From Streptomyces albospinus (GTDB taxonomy: Bacteria; Actinomycetota; Actinomycetes; Streptomycetales; Streptomycetaceae): a stretch of DNA of 64,000 nucleotides. Made by a program: the position numbers and the translations under genes. Below the pieces are notes generated by a model. It did no database searches. It was not told where the DNA came from and saw only the letters and a list, made by a program, of their open reading frames with translations. The stretch spans positions 129,698 to 193,697 of the forward strand of contig NZ_BMRP01000005.1 in the NCBI RefSeq assembly GCF_014648695.1, in the 5' to 3' direction. Shown here in pieces: positions 18,358 through 26,305 of the stretch (positions are counted from its first letter, which is position 1; the number at the start of each line of letters is the position of its first letter).

Positions 18358-19020
18358 ATGGAAGTAGTGGACGTCTGGACCGGTCATCTCGCCTGCACAC
18401 TCCAATCCGCTCTCCGCATGACCAATGAGTCGTTCGCTAACCGCTTGGGCATCTCTTCACGAACCGTCGCTACCTGGCACTCTGACCCCGATGTCATCCC
18501 TCGCCGTGAGATGCAACAGCTACTGGACTCCGTCCACGAGGGCGCACCGGGATCTGTCCGCAAACGCTTCGCGTTGATGACGGCGGACGCAGGCCAAGCG
18601 GAGGCCGCAGCCACGAAGCCCAAAGCCCAGGTCCTGCGCGTCGCCATCGCTGTCGTCGTCCGCGCTGACGACGTTCTGCTGGTCTGTCGCCGTGCCGACG
18701 ATGCGTCCGGGATCACCTGGCAGTTCCCCGCGGGCGTCATCAAACCCGGCGTCCGGCCTGAGACCGCGACCATCCGCGAGACGCTGGACGAGACCGGTGT
18801 GCACTGCGCCATCCGCCAGAGCCTCGGTGAGCGGCTCCACCCGGTGACTGGGGTGCACTGCGTGTACTTCCTGTGCGAGTACCTCGCCGGGGAAGCGACG
18901 AACAGCGATGCCGTGGAGAACGTGGACGTGACGTGGGCAGCCAAGAATGCAGTCACCCGCTTCATACCCGCCGACAGTATTTACCCGCCGATCCTGGAAG
19001 CACTGGAGGAAGACGCATGA
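18358..19020 (+). CDS. HTH-Nudix fusion (candidate nucleotide-sensing regulator)
   Basis: A 220-residue protein whose N-terminal 60 residues form a helix-turn-helix (TNESFANRLGISSRTVATWH). Residues about 95-215 are a Nudix domain. The Nudix box (near 124-147) ends RETLDETGV; Asp replaces one metal-binding Glu, so catalysis may be weak and ligand binding may be the role, as in NrtR-type regulators. Start ATG 18358 follows GTGAGGG. It overlaps the next Nudix gene by ATGA and is divergent from the ndk-CYTH-HD unit, which makes local transcription control plausible. Confidence 0.85.
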   Translation: MEVVDVWTGHLACTLQSALRMTNESFANRLGISSRTVATWHSDPDVIPRREMQQLLDSVHEGAPGSVRKRFALMTADAGQAEAAATKPKAQVLRVAIAVVVRADDVLLVCRRADDASGITWQFPAGVIKPGVRPETATIRETLDETGVHCAIRQSLGERLHPVTGVHCVYFLCEYLAGEATNSDAVENVDVTWAAKNAVTRFIPADSIYPPILEALEEDA

Positions 19021-19427
19021 CTGAGCGGACGGTAGTGGAGCGGCCGGGTATCTCCGCCGCGATCGTGGTCCACGAGAACCGTGTCCTGATGGTGCGGCGC
19101 AGGATCTCCGAGGGCCAGCTGTCTTGGCAGTTCCCCGCCGGCGAGATCGAAGACGGGGAGACTTCCGAGCAGGCGGCGGTACGCGAGACGCATGAAGAGG
19201 TCGGCCTGACGGTGACCGCGGTCAAGGCCCTCGGCGGACGGGTGCACCCCAAGAGCGGAAGGAACATGTCCTACACCGCCTGCACGGTCACCTCCGGCAC
19301 CGCCTTTGTGGCCGACAAGGACGAGTTGGCCGAGCTGAAGTGGGTTGCGCTTGCCGACATCCCGGAACTCGTCCCGTACGGCCTCTTCGAGCCGGTACAG
19401 GCCCATCTCGACAGCGTGCTGAGCTAG
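19017..19427 (+). CDS. Nudix hydrolase (MutT-like)
   Basis: A compact 136-residue Nudix hydrolase. The box from GEIEDGE to RETHEEVGL is complete, including both metal-binding Glu residues. Start ATG 19017 overlaps the stop of the HTH-Nudix gene (ATGA), with GGAGGAAG upstream, so the two are coupled and may form a sensor/enzyme pair. Single-domain size suggests a small nucleotide substrate such as an (oxidised or modified) NTP. Substrate not known. Confidence 0.9.
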   Translation: MTERTVVERPGISAAIVVHENRVLMVRRRISEGQLSWQFPAGEIEDGETSEQAAVRETHEEVGLTVTAVKALGGRVHPKSGRNMSYTACTVTSGTAFVADKDELAELKWVALADIPELVPYGLFEPVQAHLDSVLS

Positions 19428-19568
19428 CTGTCCGTCGTCCCGCTGAGCGACCGGCTCACGGCGAGCCTCGACGCGCAGGCCACAGAGCGGTGCCGCGCCG
19501 GTCGACGACCAAGGTGGTCTGCGCGTCACCGTCACCGAAGACATCGGCGAGAAGCTACCGAGGGACGG

Positions 19569-20363
19569 TCATGCTGACGCTCCGGTGAGCGGCGAAGCGC
19601 CCTTGTCAGCTGACTGGCGACTATAGATGGACACATGGTGCGTACTGGTCGCGGTAAACGGGGAGCCCTCCCAGTCGGCGGCCCGCCGTTCCAGACGCAG
19701 CCCGGCGAGCTGCGCCATCAGGTCCAGCTCAGCGGGATAGGCATAACGCATGACGTTCGGCAGCAGACGATAGCCATCCGGGCCGACATGTACTTCCTGG
19801 GCCCGGACGATCTGGTGCACGGGGTTGTGGACGAACGCGGACCATTGCAGGTGTTCCTCACCTATTTCGCGGACGATCATCTGCTGGCGCTCGGAGGCCA
19901 AGCCCGATGTCTGCGGGACCGCCGCTTCAACAACGAACCGCCCCTGGGGACTGAGGTGCCTGGCCACGCTGCGGAAGCAGCTGACCTGATCCTCTTGTGT
20001 GGTGAGGAAGAAGAGCGTGCTCGCTATCACGTAGACGAGCGGGTAGTGCGTACCGAGGTCGAACCGAGCCATGTTGCCGATCCGCGCCTGGACAAGCGAG
20101 CGCCCCCCTGGCGTCTGCTCTTGGCGTGCTTCGAGACAGCTGATCATCTTCTGGGAGGCGTCAAGGCCGAAGACGGGCGTCCCCCGCTCGGCCAGCGGGA
20201 AGGCGACGCGGCCGGTTCCGATGCCCAGCTCCAGGGCTGCGCCGTCTCCGGCGAGGTCAGCGAGGGCAGCAGCGGCGCGGCTCGGGTCCTGGTTACGCGT
20301 GTCCTCGTCGTAGTACGGCGCCCACTGATCCCAGCGGGCGGCTTGCTGCTGCAGGTCTTCCAT
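19569..20363 (-). CDS. SAM-dependent methyltransferase (class I)
   Basis: A 264-residue methyltransferase with motif I ALELGIGTGRVAFPLA, followed by VFGLDASQKMI and a YVIASTLFFLTTQEDQ region of the Methyltransf_25 type. Starts at ATG 20363 with a moderate upstream site (CAGGGGAGATC). It faces the Nudix pair tail to tail. The 277 bp between it and the MFS gene hold only what may be a degenerate gene end near 20503-20640. The acceptor is unknown. Confidence 0.85.
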   Translation of the reverse strand: MEDLQQQAARWDQWAPYYDEDTRNQDPSRAAAALADLAGDGAALELGIGTGRVAFPLAERGTPVFGLDASQKMISCLEARQEQTPGGRSLVQARIGNMARFDLGTHYPLVYVIASTLFFLTTQEDQVSCFRSVARHLSPQGRFVVEAAVPQTSGLASERQQMIVREIGEEHLQWSAFVHNPVHQIVRAQEVHVGPDGYRLLPNVMRYAYPAELDLMAQLAGLRLERRAADWEGSPFTATSTHHVSIYSRQSADKGASPLTGASA

Positions 20364-20640
20364 GATCTCCCCTGTGGTTCTCGGCCAGTTTCTGTGCGGT
20401 GCGCGTGGGTCCCAGTTGCGTGGAGCTGCGCGAGTACGCCGTCGGCGAGCAGGGACTCAGCTTCGACTGCGGCGCGGAGGCGGGGCTCGGTTTCTTGTCT
20501 TCTCAGGGTGCGGGAACGGGCACTCCGGTGAGGTATTCGGAGTGGTGCTTGAGCGTGGTCGCCAGTTCAGGGTGGCCACCGCGGTCGGCGAGGCGGGTGC
20601 GCTGGTTCGGGCGGGAAGTCTGCGGTGCGGTGCCTTGAGG

Positions 20641-21882
20641 TCACGGGGCGACCAGGCGCAGGGTGCGGATCGGGGTAAGGGCGAGGCGTAGGGGCGGCAA
20701 TACGAGCAGGCAGGCCCCGAGGGACAGGGTGGTGTGCAGGCCCAAGGTGGTTCCGGCGTAGCCCGCGAGGAGGGCGGCGAAGGGGCGCAGCCCGAACGCC
20801 GTCCACTGGCCGGTCGCCTGCATGCGGCCTTGCATATCGGGCGCGCAGGCGCGCTGGCGGACGGTGCGCTGGGTCAGGCCGTGCGTGACCGCGCCGAAGA
20901 GCTGGGCGAACAGGCCGCATCCGATGCCGAGTTGTCCGGCGATCCCGGGGCCGGCGAGCAGGAGGGGCAGTTGGCTGGCGGGCGCGAGAGTCAGTGCGGT
21001 GATCATGACAGGGCCTGCTCCGTAGCGTGAGGTGAGACGGGGCGTGGTGAGGGAGGCGAGGAAGCCTCCGCTCGCCCCGATGCTCATCACCACGGCGAAC
21101 GTCTCCGGTGACCAGTGCAGTTCGCGGAGCAGGTAGACGACCCAGATGGCGCTGGTGCCGGCGAGGACGGTGGAGACGATCGCGTTCGTGGTCACGAGCG
21201 GGCCGATGACGGGATGGCGCCAGGTGTAGGCGATGCCGGCCCGGATCTCACCACGCAGGCTCCGTTGCGCGGTGGGCCGCTCGGGCACGGTCTCGGGGCT
21301 GCGGATGAGCAGGGTGCACCAGGCAGTGACGAGGTAGGAGACCGCATCGGCGGCGACCGCTCGGGCAGCGCCGATCACACCGATGAGCGCTCCGGCGAGG
21401 GCCGGGCCGCCGATGTCGGCCAGCGTGTTGGCGCTGGCCAGTTTGGCGTTGGCCTCCATGAGCCGATGGGGCAGCAGGAGATGGGGGATGTACGACAGGC
21501 TCGCAGCCATGCCCACCACGTGGCAGGAGCCGACCACGAACGCCGCGACCCACAGCTGTAGCAGGGTCAGCCTGCCGTGAGAGGCGGCCAGCGGGATCGA
21601 AGCCATCGCTGCCGCGCAGATCAGGCTCGTTGCCATCATCAAGGGCCGTTTGCGGACGCGGTCGCACCAGGCACCGGCCGGCAGCGAGAACAGCAGGGGC
21701 GGCGTCTTCTGCACGGCCGCGAGGACGGCGGCCTCCCATGTCGTTGCGTGCAGGTTCACGACCGCGACCAAGGGGATGGCGACCGAGCTGAGAGAAGAGC
21801 CCAGCACATCGGCGGCCTGCCCTGTCCAGTAGAGGCGGAAGTCGCGGTGGCGCCACAGACTCGACTCTGCGCCAGCGGTCAC
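20641..21882 (-). CDS. MFS transporter
   Basis: A 413-residue major facilitator with about 12 hydrophobic segments, beginning LWRHRDFRLYWTGQAAD, the typical start of the MFS_3 (macrolide-type/enterobactin exporter-like) group. The WCDRVRKRPLMM loop is the cytoplasmic loop 2-3 signature (D-R-x-x-R/K). The GTG start at 21882 overlaps the stop of the methyltransferase-Nudix gene (GTGA), so the exporter is co-translated with it. Probable role: export of a product or toxic intermediate of this locus. Confidence 0.88.
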   Translation of the reverse strand: MTAGAESSLWRHRDFRLYWTGQAADVLGSSLSSVAIPLVAVVNLHATTWEAAVLAAVQKTPPLLFSLPAGAWCDRVRKRPLMMATSLICAAAMASIPLAASHGRLTLLQLWVAAFVVGSCHVVGMAASLSYIPHLLLPHRLMEANAKLASANTLADIGGPALAGALIGVIGAARAVAADAVSYLVTAWCTLLIRSPETVPERPTAQRSLRGEIRAGIAYTWRHPVIGPLVTTNAIVSTVLAGTSAIWVVYLLRELHWSPETFAVVMSIGASGGFLASLTTPRLTSRYGAGPVMITALTLAPASQLPLLLAGPGIAGQLGIGCGLFAQLFGAVTHGLTQRTVRQRACAPDMQGRMQATGQWTAFGLRPFAALLAGYAGTTLGLHTTLSLGACLLVLPPLRLALTPIRTLRLVAP

Positions 21883-23081
21883 AGGTCGTCCGCCGTTGTC
21901 GCTGCCGGTGTGCCCCCGTGGGCGAAGGGGGTGAAGTGCGCGGGTGCGTGGTCGATGGGCAGGTCGGGCCGCCACGCGGTGAGGATCTGGGCGCTGCACA
22001 CGAAGAGGCCATCGGGAAGCTGATCGAGAGTGTGCCAGGCCCACTCCCCGACGCTCTCGTCCGGTTGCGTGGCCGGCTGCCCTCGCCAGGCGCGGACCAG
22101 CGCGCCGACGGTGACCCGAAGGACGCCGTCAACGTGGTCGACGAGCGTGCCCAGGAGCCGGACGTCGCCGGGAAGGGCGATCAGGCCGGTCTCCTCGCCG
22201 ACTTCGCGGACCACTGCGGCTTCGAAGGACTCCCCGGTCTCGACGGTGCCGCCCGGCAGTTCGAGAGTGCCGCGACGATGGCGGCCCAGCAAGATTCCCC
22301 TATCGCTGACGAGGATGGCTCCGACACCGACGGCCGCGTGCGCCACCGGCGGCCTGGTGCTGCGGGGGCGGCTGGACACGCGTGCCGACCGGTCGGGCAG
22401 CCGGCGGGCACGGATGAGCTGCTGGACGACCGCTGCGCTCTCGTCGGGGTGATGCAGTAGGTCGATGGCCTCGACCCGGAAGCCGTACTCCGTGAGCAGG
22501 TCCTCCCACAACTGCGGTGCCAGGACCCACATCTGGGTCGGCAGCGGCGGGTCGTCGCGCAGCAGGATCATCTGCTCGCGCGGGGCCACCTCCGTCGACG
22601 GGCCACGGCCGTGCAAGTCGGTGTGCAGGAGCGAGAGGATCAGCGGCGCGCCGGGACGCAGTCCATCGCGCACCGCCGGCAGCGCGCGGTGCGGGTCAAT
22701 GAACGCCAGCGTGCCGATGGCGTACGCGGCGTCGAACGGCTCGGTTCCGGCGAGGTACTCGGCCACGTCTCCCCGGGCGAACTGCACACCCGGAACGTCT
22801 GCGTGGGTGGAGGCAGCGCGTTCGTGCTGGGTCGGGGACAGCTCGATGCCGGTGACGCGAGCGCCGTGCGCCTGCGCGAGATGGACGGCGTGGTGGCCGG
22901 CCCCGGAACCGATGTCCAGGACACGGAGGCCGGTGAGGTCACCTAGAACTTCCGCTCCCGGGCCGACCCCCTCCCAGGGCCCCCAGAACATCCGGTCGGG
23001 AATGGGCGGCGCGTAGGCGCGGGCCAGCTGGCGCCGACCGTAGACCTGCCAGGCTTGAGTGTTGATGTCCTCGACGGACAC
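21879..23081 (-). CDS. Methyltransferase-Nudix fusion
   Basis: A 400-residue two-domain protein. Residues about 1-260 are a class I SAM methyltransferase (VLDIGSGAGHHAVHLA near residue 50, FDAAYAIGTLAFID). Residues about 265-385 are a Nudix domain with a perfect box from GGTVETGE to REVGEETGL. The start GTG 23081 follows AGAGGAGGCACC. It is preceded by the ASCH-Nudix gene (26 bp) and coupled to the MFS gene. Fusion suggests that methylation and pyrophosphate hydrolysis act on the same nucleotide-linked molecule. I know no named family with this exact architecture. Confidence 0.88.
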   Translation of the reverse strand: MSVEDINTQAWQVYGRRQLARAYAPPIPDRMFWGPWEGVGPGAEVLGDLTGLRVLDIGSGAGHHAVHLAQAHGARVTGIELSPTQHERAASTHADVPGVQFARGDVAEYLAGTEPFDAAYAIGTLAFIDPHRALPAVRDGLRPGAPLILSLLHTDLHGRGPSTEVAPREQMILLRDDPPLPTQMWVLAPQLWEDLLTEYGFRVEAIDLLHHPDESAAVVQQLIRARRLPDRSARVSSRPRSTRPPVAHAAVGVGAILVSDRGILLGRHRRGTLELPGGTVETGESFEAAVVREVGEETGLIALPGDVRLLGTLVDHVDGVLRVTVGALVRAWRGQPATQPDESVGEWAWHTLDQLPDGLFVCSAQILTAWRPDLPIDHAPAHFTPFAHGGTPAATTADDL

Positions 23082-23107
23082 GGTGCCTCCTCTGCGGGCG
23101 ATTTGGA

Positions 23108-24040
23108 TCAGGTGTGCGTAATGAAGTAGGTGGGCCCCTCGCCTCGCCGGGCTCGCTCGATGGCGTCGAGACGGGCGAAGGCGCGCGGCGCCATCAACTC
23201 CTGCCAGCCGGTCATGTCGTGGACGGCCCACATGTCGTGCTCGGCGGGATCGAGGCGGATGCACCGGAGCTGGTCCGCGGTCAACCGGCCTCCGTCGAAG
23301 ATGAGACCCATTTTGTTCAGCGGCATACGCGGACCGGCGTGCAGGAAGTGCGTCATGAGCAGCCACGGCGTCTCCAGGCCGAGTTGGAGTCCGGTCTCTT
23401 CGACCGTCTCCCGGAGGGCGGTCTGGAGTGGGTCCTCTCCTGGGGTGTCGAGGTTGCCGCCGGGGAACTGCCAGCCCCGCGAGCCGTAGACCGAGCGCAG
23501 CTGTACCGGCCGGTCGTGCTCGTCGCGGACGTACAGGCAGCCGTAGACCGTGTGGTGGGGGACGGTCTGCGCGTACTGCGAGGGCGTCATCGGCATGGGG
23601 CGGCCGGGCCGGGCAGGCCGGTGGTCGAACTCGAAGGCTAGGGTGCCGAGCGCTTCCTTGGCCTGCGGGTAGATGCCGCGGAGGTTGCGTAGGAGGTCCT
23701 CACGCGATCCGTCCGGGTCGATACAGGTGGCATCCTCCGCGCTGAGTAGGTCCTCGAACGAGGCGTACGGAGTGATCCGCTTCACGATGATGTCGAGTTC
23801 CCGGCCGCTGTCCCGGTCGTGGAAGACGACGGCGTCCCCCGCCTCGACGGCCGCCTTCTCGGGGGTGGCGACGCGGACCTCGATCGTCTTGCGTCCCGAC
23901 TCCACCTGCCCGTAGTAGCGGCCCATGAGGCGGAAGCGGTGCTGGCGCTGTGGCGCGGCCTTCTCCTCTTCGTGTGTGCTCGACGGCATGCCCGGCCCTT
24001 CGGCGTTGCTGCGGTCCTCTTCGTCCTGGGTGGTGAACAT
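23108..24040 (-). CDS. ASCH-Nudix fusion
   Basis: A 310-residue protein. Residues about 30-140 look like an ASCH domain (RFRLMGRYYGQVESGRKTIEVRVA, VEAGDAVVFHD), a PUA-like fold that binds RNA or modified nucleobases. Residues about 160-295 are a Nudix domain with a box ending RETVEETGL; it has one extra residue after the first Gly. ATG 24040 is chosen over longer frames because the upstream protein text is low in quality. It sits 92 bp after the three-domain PCMT-Nudix-Nudix gene and 26 bp before the methyltransferase-Nudix gene, in one transcription direction. Confidence 0.85.
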   Translation of the reverse strand: MFTTQDEEDRSNAEGPGMPSSTHEEEKAAPQRQHRFRLMGRYYGQVESGRKTIEVRVATPEKAAVEAGDAVVFHDRDSGRELDIIVKRITPYASFEDLLSAEDATCIDPDGSREDLLRNLRGIYPQAKEALGTLAFEFDHRPARPGRPMPMTPSQYAQTVPHHTVYGCLYVRDEHDRPVQLRSVYGSRGWQFPGGNLDTPGEDPLQTALRETVEETGLQLGLETPWLLMTHFLHAGPRMPLNKMGLIFDGGRLTADQLRCIRLDPAEHDMWAVHDMTGWQELMAPRAFARLDAIERARRGEGPTYFITHT

Positions 24041-24132
24041 GTGTGAACGCACCCTTCTCGCTGGTGGTTCGACGGCAGGGCTGTGGATCCGCTGAGAGTG
24101 CTGCCCAGGCCGGTCGTTCGAAGCAGCTCCCG

Positions 24133-26283
24133 TCAGGACCAGCCCATGGGGACGTAGAAGGTGCCGTTGGAGATGGCGTCCAAGGCGACGCGTGTGTACT
24201 CGACGATGGGCTCGGGCAGGGCATCGAGGGGCCACCAGCGCCACTCGGTGCAGCGCTCGGGTTCGCGCACGACCGGCTCGCCCTCCCAGCGGGAGGGGGC
24301 GAAGAACAGCCCCATGCGCGGGATCGTGCTCCCGGGGTCGAGCAGGTCTAGGACGTGGACGAGCGACAGGTCGCTCTCCGGGATGCGGAGTCCGGTTTCT
24401 TCCTCCGTTTCCCGGACCATGCAGGTGACGGCGGATTCCAGGTCTTCTCGATGGCCGGCGGGAAGGTGCCAGGTCGAGTGAGCGAATGCACTGTCAGGGT
24501 GGCGCTTGCCCAGGAGAACGGCCCCGTCGCGGATGAGAACGAGGTGGGCGCCGATGACGCTGCGGCTGCGGTGGTCGCGCGGCTCGCGGACTTCCACCAC
24601 GGGGAGCGTCGTGTCCTGGCGCTTCCTGTGGTGGTCCGCGTGGTGATGGGCGTGCAGGACCGCGGCGGTGCCAGGGTCCATGGTCATCTCGTCGATTTCC
24701 TCGATGCGCGTCCAGCGAAGCTGGATGCCCTCGTGAAGTTCGATCTCGTGCGCTGGGGTGTTCAGTGTGCCGCGGTAGACGCGCACGCGGTCCTTGAAGG
24801 TTCCGCTCGCGTCCAGGGTGTCCAGCGTGACAAAGCCGGTCAGGTCGGGGATGGCGAGCCCGATCTCCTCGTCGAGTTCCCGGGCGATGGCTTCGGCGCA
24901 GGTCTCGCCCTTCTCGGTGTTGCCGCCGAGCAGGGCCCAGTGTCCGGGGCGCCAGATCGGTTTGTTCGCCGAGCGAAGGTGGAGCAGGTAGCGGCCGTCG
25001 TCGTCGGTGAGCAGGGCCGCAGTGCCGGGGATCGTCGGCCAGTCGATCGCGACGCGGGTGTGCTTCTTGACGAATACGTGCGCAGCGCCGGGCGAGGGCG
25101 CGGGGGCGTTGGTGTCCAGTGGGTGGATGGTGATGTGCGGGCAGAGGGCGGCGCGGTGGTTGCGCTGCCAGTGCTGGACCTGGTCGGCCATCTCCTTGGC
25201 GGCCAGGTGGCCGTGGGGCCCGTAGCCGTGGACGACGAACTCGTACAGGCCGTTGCCGTCGTCTCCGTCGCCGATGCGCTCGGTGGCCAGCCGCGCGAGG
25301 GAGGCGCCGCGGACGATCGCAGCGCCGGGCCAGTGCTGGGGCGGCGGGTTCAGGATCCCGTTGTTGCCGTCGGGGTCGACCGAGAGGCGGCAGAAGCCGG
25401 GCAGGGCGCCGGCCAGGTAGAGGGTGAGGGCGTCGAAGGGTTCCTGGCCGCCGACGGTGACGTGGGTGTGCGCCACCGTCGGTTCGCGGGTGAAGGCGGG
25501 GGCGAGTTGGTCGACGGGCAGTGGGGTGCCGTCCTCCCAGGACAGGCGGACGCCGGTGCCGGGGACGGTGCGCCGGTTCGGGTTCCAGGCGCCGTCGCCC
25601 TGCATGGCGACGAAGCCGCAGACGATGAGCGGCTCGTCGCTGTGCAGGGCCCCGTCGCGCTTGGTGAAGCCGATGGCCCAGTGGTATCCGTGCAGACGGA
25701 GTGGCGCGACGAGGCGTCCGCCGTCGGCGAGGGCGTCGATCCAGGGCAGGTCCCAGGTGTCGACGGTGACGAGGATGGCGTCGAAGCCGCCTTCGGGAAC
25801 GATGTCGGCGGGCAGGTGTTCGGCGTCCGCGGTGACCACTTGGACGTGGTCGTATCCGGTCTGGGCCAGGAAGCGGGTGGCACCGTCGGTGACGACCGGG
25901 TCGATGTCCAGGGTGGTGATGGTGCCGGTGGGGCTGACGAGTTCTGCGATGAGGGCGGCGTTGTAGCCGCCGGAGCCGATCTCCAGGACCCGGTGGCCGG
26001 CGCGGATGCGGGCGGCTTCGAGCATGTTGGCCTGCAACCAGGGAGCGGAGACCGAGCTGGTGGCCTGTCCCTCGCTGTTCTTGCGTACGCCCACGATGTC
26101 GTTGGCATAGGCGTCGGCCCATTCGGCCTCGGGCACGAATCGGTGGCGCGGGACTTTCCGGAAGGCGGACTCGACGGCCGGCGTGTGGATCCAGTGGTCG
26201 GCGAGCAGCTGGTCGACGAGAGCGGTACGCAGCTGATCGGGGCTGGAGACGGCGGGCTTGTCGGTCGTGGAAGCGGAGGTCAC
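24133..26283 (-). CDS. PCMT-like methyltransferase fused to two Nudix domains
   Basis: A 716-residue three-domain protein. Residues 1 to about 200 form a protein-L-isoaspartate methyltransferase-like domain (FRKVPRHRFVPE, SSVSAPWLQANMLEAA, VLEIGSGGYNAAL). This text closely matches the methyltransferases of FxLD-type RiPP systems, and an accessory segment runs to about 385. Two Nudix domains follow, with complete boxes near residues 449-472 (RELDEEIGL) and 606-629 (RETEEETGL). GTG 26283 is preceded by GAGGAGCCCC. It lies 22 bp after the ABC exporter gene in the same direction. What the methyltransferase acts on is unknown. Confidence 0.87.
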   Translation of the reverse strand: MTSASTTDKPAVSSPDQLRTALVDQLLADHWIHTPAVESAFRKVPRHRFVPEAEWADAYANDIVGVRKNSEGQATSSVSAPWLQANMLEAARIRAGHRVLEIGSGGYNAALIAELVSPTGTITTLDIDPVVTDGATRFLAQTGYDHVQVVTADAEHLPADIVPEGGFDAILVTVDTWDLPWIDALADGGRLVAPLRLHGYHWAIGFTKRDGALHSDEPLIVCGFVAMQGDGAWNPNRRTVPGTGVRLSWEDGTPLPVDQLAPAFTREPTVAHTHVTVGGQEPFDALTLYLAGALPGFCRLSVDPDGNNGILNPPPQHWPGAAIVRGASLARLATERIGDGDDGNGLYEFVVHGYGPHGHLAAKEMADQVQHWQRNHRAALCPHITIHPLDTNAPAPSPGAAHVFVKKHTRVAIDWPTIPGTAALLTDDDGRYLLHLRSANKPIWRPGHWALLGGNTEKGETCAEAIARELDEEIGLAIPDLTGFVTLDTLDASGTFKDRVRVYRGTLNTPAHEIELHEGIQLRWTRIEEIDEMTMDPGTAAVLHAHHHADHHRKRQDTTLPVVEVREPRDHRSRSVIGAHLVLIRDGAVLLGKRHPDSAFAHSTWHLPAGHREDLESAVTCMVRETEEETGLRIPESDLSLVHVLDLLDPGSTIPRMGLFFAPSRWEGEPVVREPERCTEWRWWPLDALPEPIVEYTRVALDAISNGTFYVPMGWS

Positions 26284-26305
26284 GGGGCTCCTCGGGGCGA
26301 TGCGT

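Noticed and set aside
20503..20640. Possible C-terminal gene remnant between MFS and methyltransferase genes
   Set aside because: Only about 45 codons of plausible text and no start; not enough to call a pseudogene.
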